DNA of 64,000 nt from Lysobacter sp. Root690. Its GTDB lineage: Bacteria; Pseudomonadota; Gammaproteobacteria; Xanthomonadales; Xanthomonadaceae. This document shows positions 63,352-64,000 of this stretch, in pieces. The first letter of the stretch is position 1, and each line of letters opens with the position of its first letter. Where the stretch lies: NCBI RefSeq assembly GCF_001427785.1, contig NZ_LMHM01000016.1, positions 779,911-843,910 on the forward strand, in the 5' to 3' direction. The translations under genes and the position numbers were made by a program. Below the pieces are notes generated by a model, which worked only from the letters and a program-made list of their open reading frames with translations, did no database searches and was not told the DNA's origin.

Positions 63352-63948
63352 ATGAACGCCACCGACGCCCTGCCCGACCTCGACTTCCCCGGCCACGACA
63401 AGCTGGTCGCCGCGATCGACGCGGCGGTCAGCGTCGGCGACGAACACGCCGTCACCGCGGCCTTGCGCAACACCCTGTGCAAGATGATCCGCGACCGCGA
63501 CGTCAACCTGCCCGACTGCGTGTTCGACCCCATCCAGGACCACTACGCGCGCCGCGAGCTCTACCGCAGCCCCGAACTGGGCTACAGCGTGGTCGCGATG
63601 ACCTGGGGTCCGGGCCAAGGCACGCCGATGCACGATCACAGCGGCCTGTGGTGCGTGGAAGGCGTCTGGGACGGCGAGCTGGAAATCACCCAGTTCGAAT
63701 TGCTCGAACGCGAAGGCGAGAACTTCCGCTTCCGCGCCGCCGGCGGCATGCACGCCGGCCCCGGCAGCGCCGGCAGCCTGATTCCGCCGCACGAGTACCA
63801 CACCATCCGCAACGCCAGCAACGACGCGGTCGCGGTGTCGCTGCACATCTACAAGGCGCCGATGGAATGCTGCTCGATGTTCGAACCGCGCGACGGCGAG
63901 TGGTTCCAGCGCGTCGACAAGACCCTGAAGACCGACGAAGCCGCCTGA
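63352..63948 (+). CDS. Cysteine dioxygenase-family thiol dioxygenase
   Basis: A 198-residue cupin. The iron ligands are expected to be His94 and His96 in GTPMHDHSGLWCVEGVWDGE and His150 in EYHTIRNAS, giving the 3-His site of CDO-family enzymes. It would oxidise a small thiol (cysteine or 3-mercaptopropionate) to its sulfinate. The bacterial CDO/MDO split cannot be decided by eye. It starts 77 bases after the acyltransferase gene; the GTAGAATC before it could be a separate promoter. Confidence 0.88.
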   Translation: MNATDALPDLDFPGHDKLVAAIDAAVSVGDEHAVTAALRNTLCKMIRDRDVNLPDCVFDPIQDHYARRELYRSPELGYSVVAMTWGPGQGTPMHDHSGLWCVEGVWDGELEITQFELLEREGENFRFRAAGGMHAGPGSAGSLIPPHEYHTIRNASNDAVAVSLHIYKAPMECCSMFEPRDGEWFQRVDKTLKTDEAA

Positions 63949-64000
63949 TCGGCGCGTAACGCCGCGAAGCCATCAGCCGCTTCGCTGTGACGACTGCCCC

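Overview
This is GC-rich chromosomal DNA from a gammaproteobacterium of the family Xanthomonadaceae, most likely a Lysobacter or close relative. This is inferred from gene content, not from a database search. The pointers are a virB7-8-9-10-11-1-2-3-4-5-5-6 type IV secretion cluster whose VirB7 carries a C-terminal N0-like domain, a lexA-imuA-imuB-dnaE2 mutagenesis cassette, secreted S8 and M35 proteases, a Xanthomonadales-type serine/homoserine O-acyltransferase, and a tmRNA tag reading ANDDNYALAA.

Layout. 1-500: palindromic repeat array. 0.5-4.2 kb: a CHASE-PAS histidine kinase and a divergent pair of small helix-turn-helix regulators around a palindromic operator candidate. 4.4-4.8 kb: ssrA (tmRNA) with promoter and terminator. 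5-15.3 kb: a small membrane protein, two secreted proteases, a large unknown secreted protein, and a TonB-dependent receptor followed by a diheme peroxidase. 15.3-21.9 kb (minus strand): a complete, fully overlapping valine-catabolism operon (mmsA, acyl-CoA dehydrogenase, enoyl-CoA hydratase, 3-hydroxyisobutyryl-CoA hydrolase, mmsB) that ends in queH. Its leader contains a cobalamin riboswitch that I read directly from the sequence. 22-26.4 kb: hypothetical proteins, a Xre/RES toxin-antitoxin pair and more palindromic repeats. 26.4-29.9 kb: a DUF4166/TIGR01777/DCC operon with a GbsR-type regulator and two matching operator palindromes. 30.2-36.3 kb: the SOS mutagenesis cassette. 36.4-39.4 kb: five paralogous DUF4189-type secreted proteins. 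The one nearest virB6 lies 24 bp behind it and looks like the last gene of the virB operon. 39.4-52.1 kb: the X-type T4SS with two virB5 copies. virD4 and recognisable effectors are not in the window. 52.5-54.3 kb: methionine aminotransferase and a DUF3293 protein. 54.4-61.9 kb: cytochrome c maturation operon ccmABCDEFGHI, invaded twice by a palindromic element, once in frame at the start of ccmH. 62.1-63.9 kb: a MetX-family acyltransferase and a thiol dioxygenase.

The most notable points are: (1) a B12 riboswitch in front of an operon whose last gene, queH, is the cobalamin-independent substitute for QueG; (2) the DUF4189 array coupled to an interbacterial-type T4SS; (3) a transposon-like palindromic element that adds about 50 residues to CcmH; (4) a GbsR regulator with two near-identical 20-bp operators. 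I saw no CRISPR array, insertion-sequence transposase, rRNA or ordinary tRNA gene.
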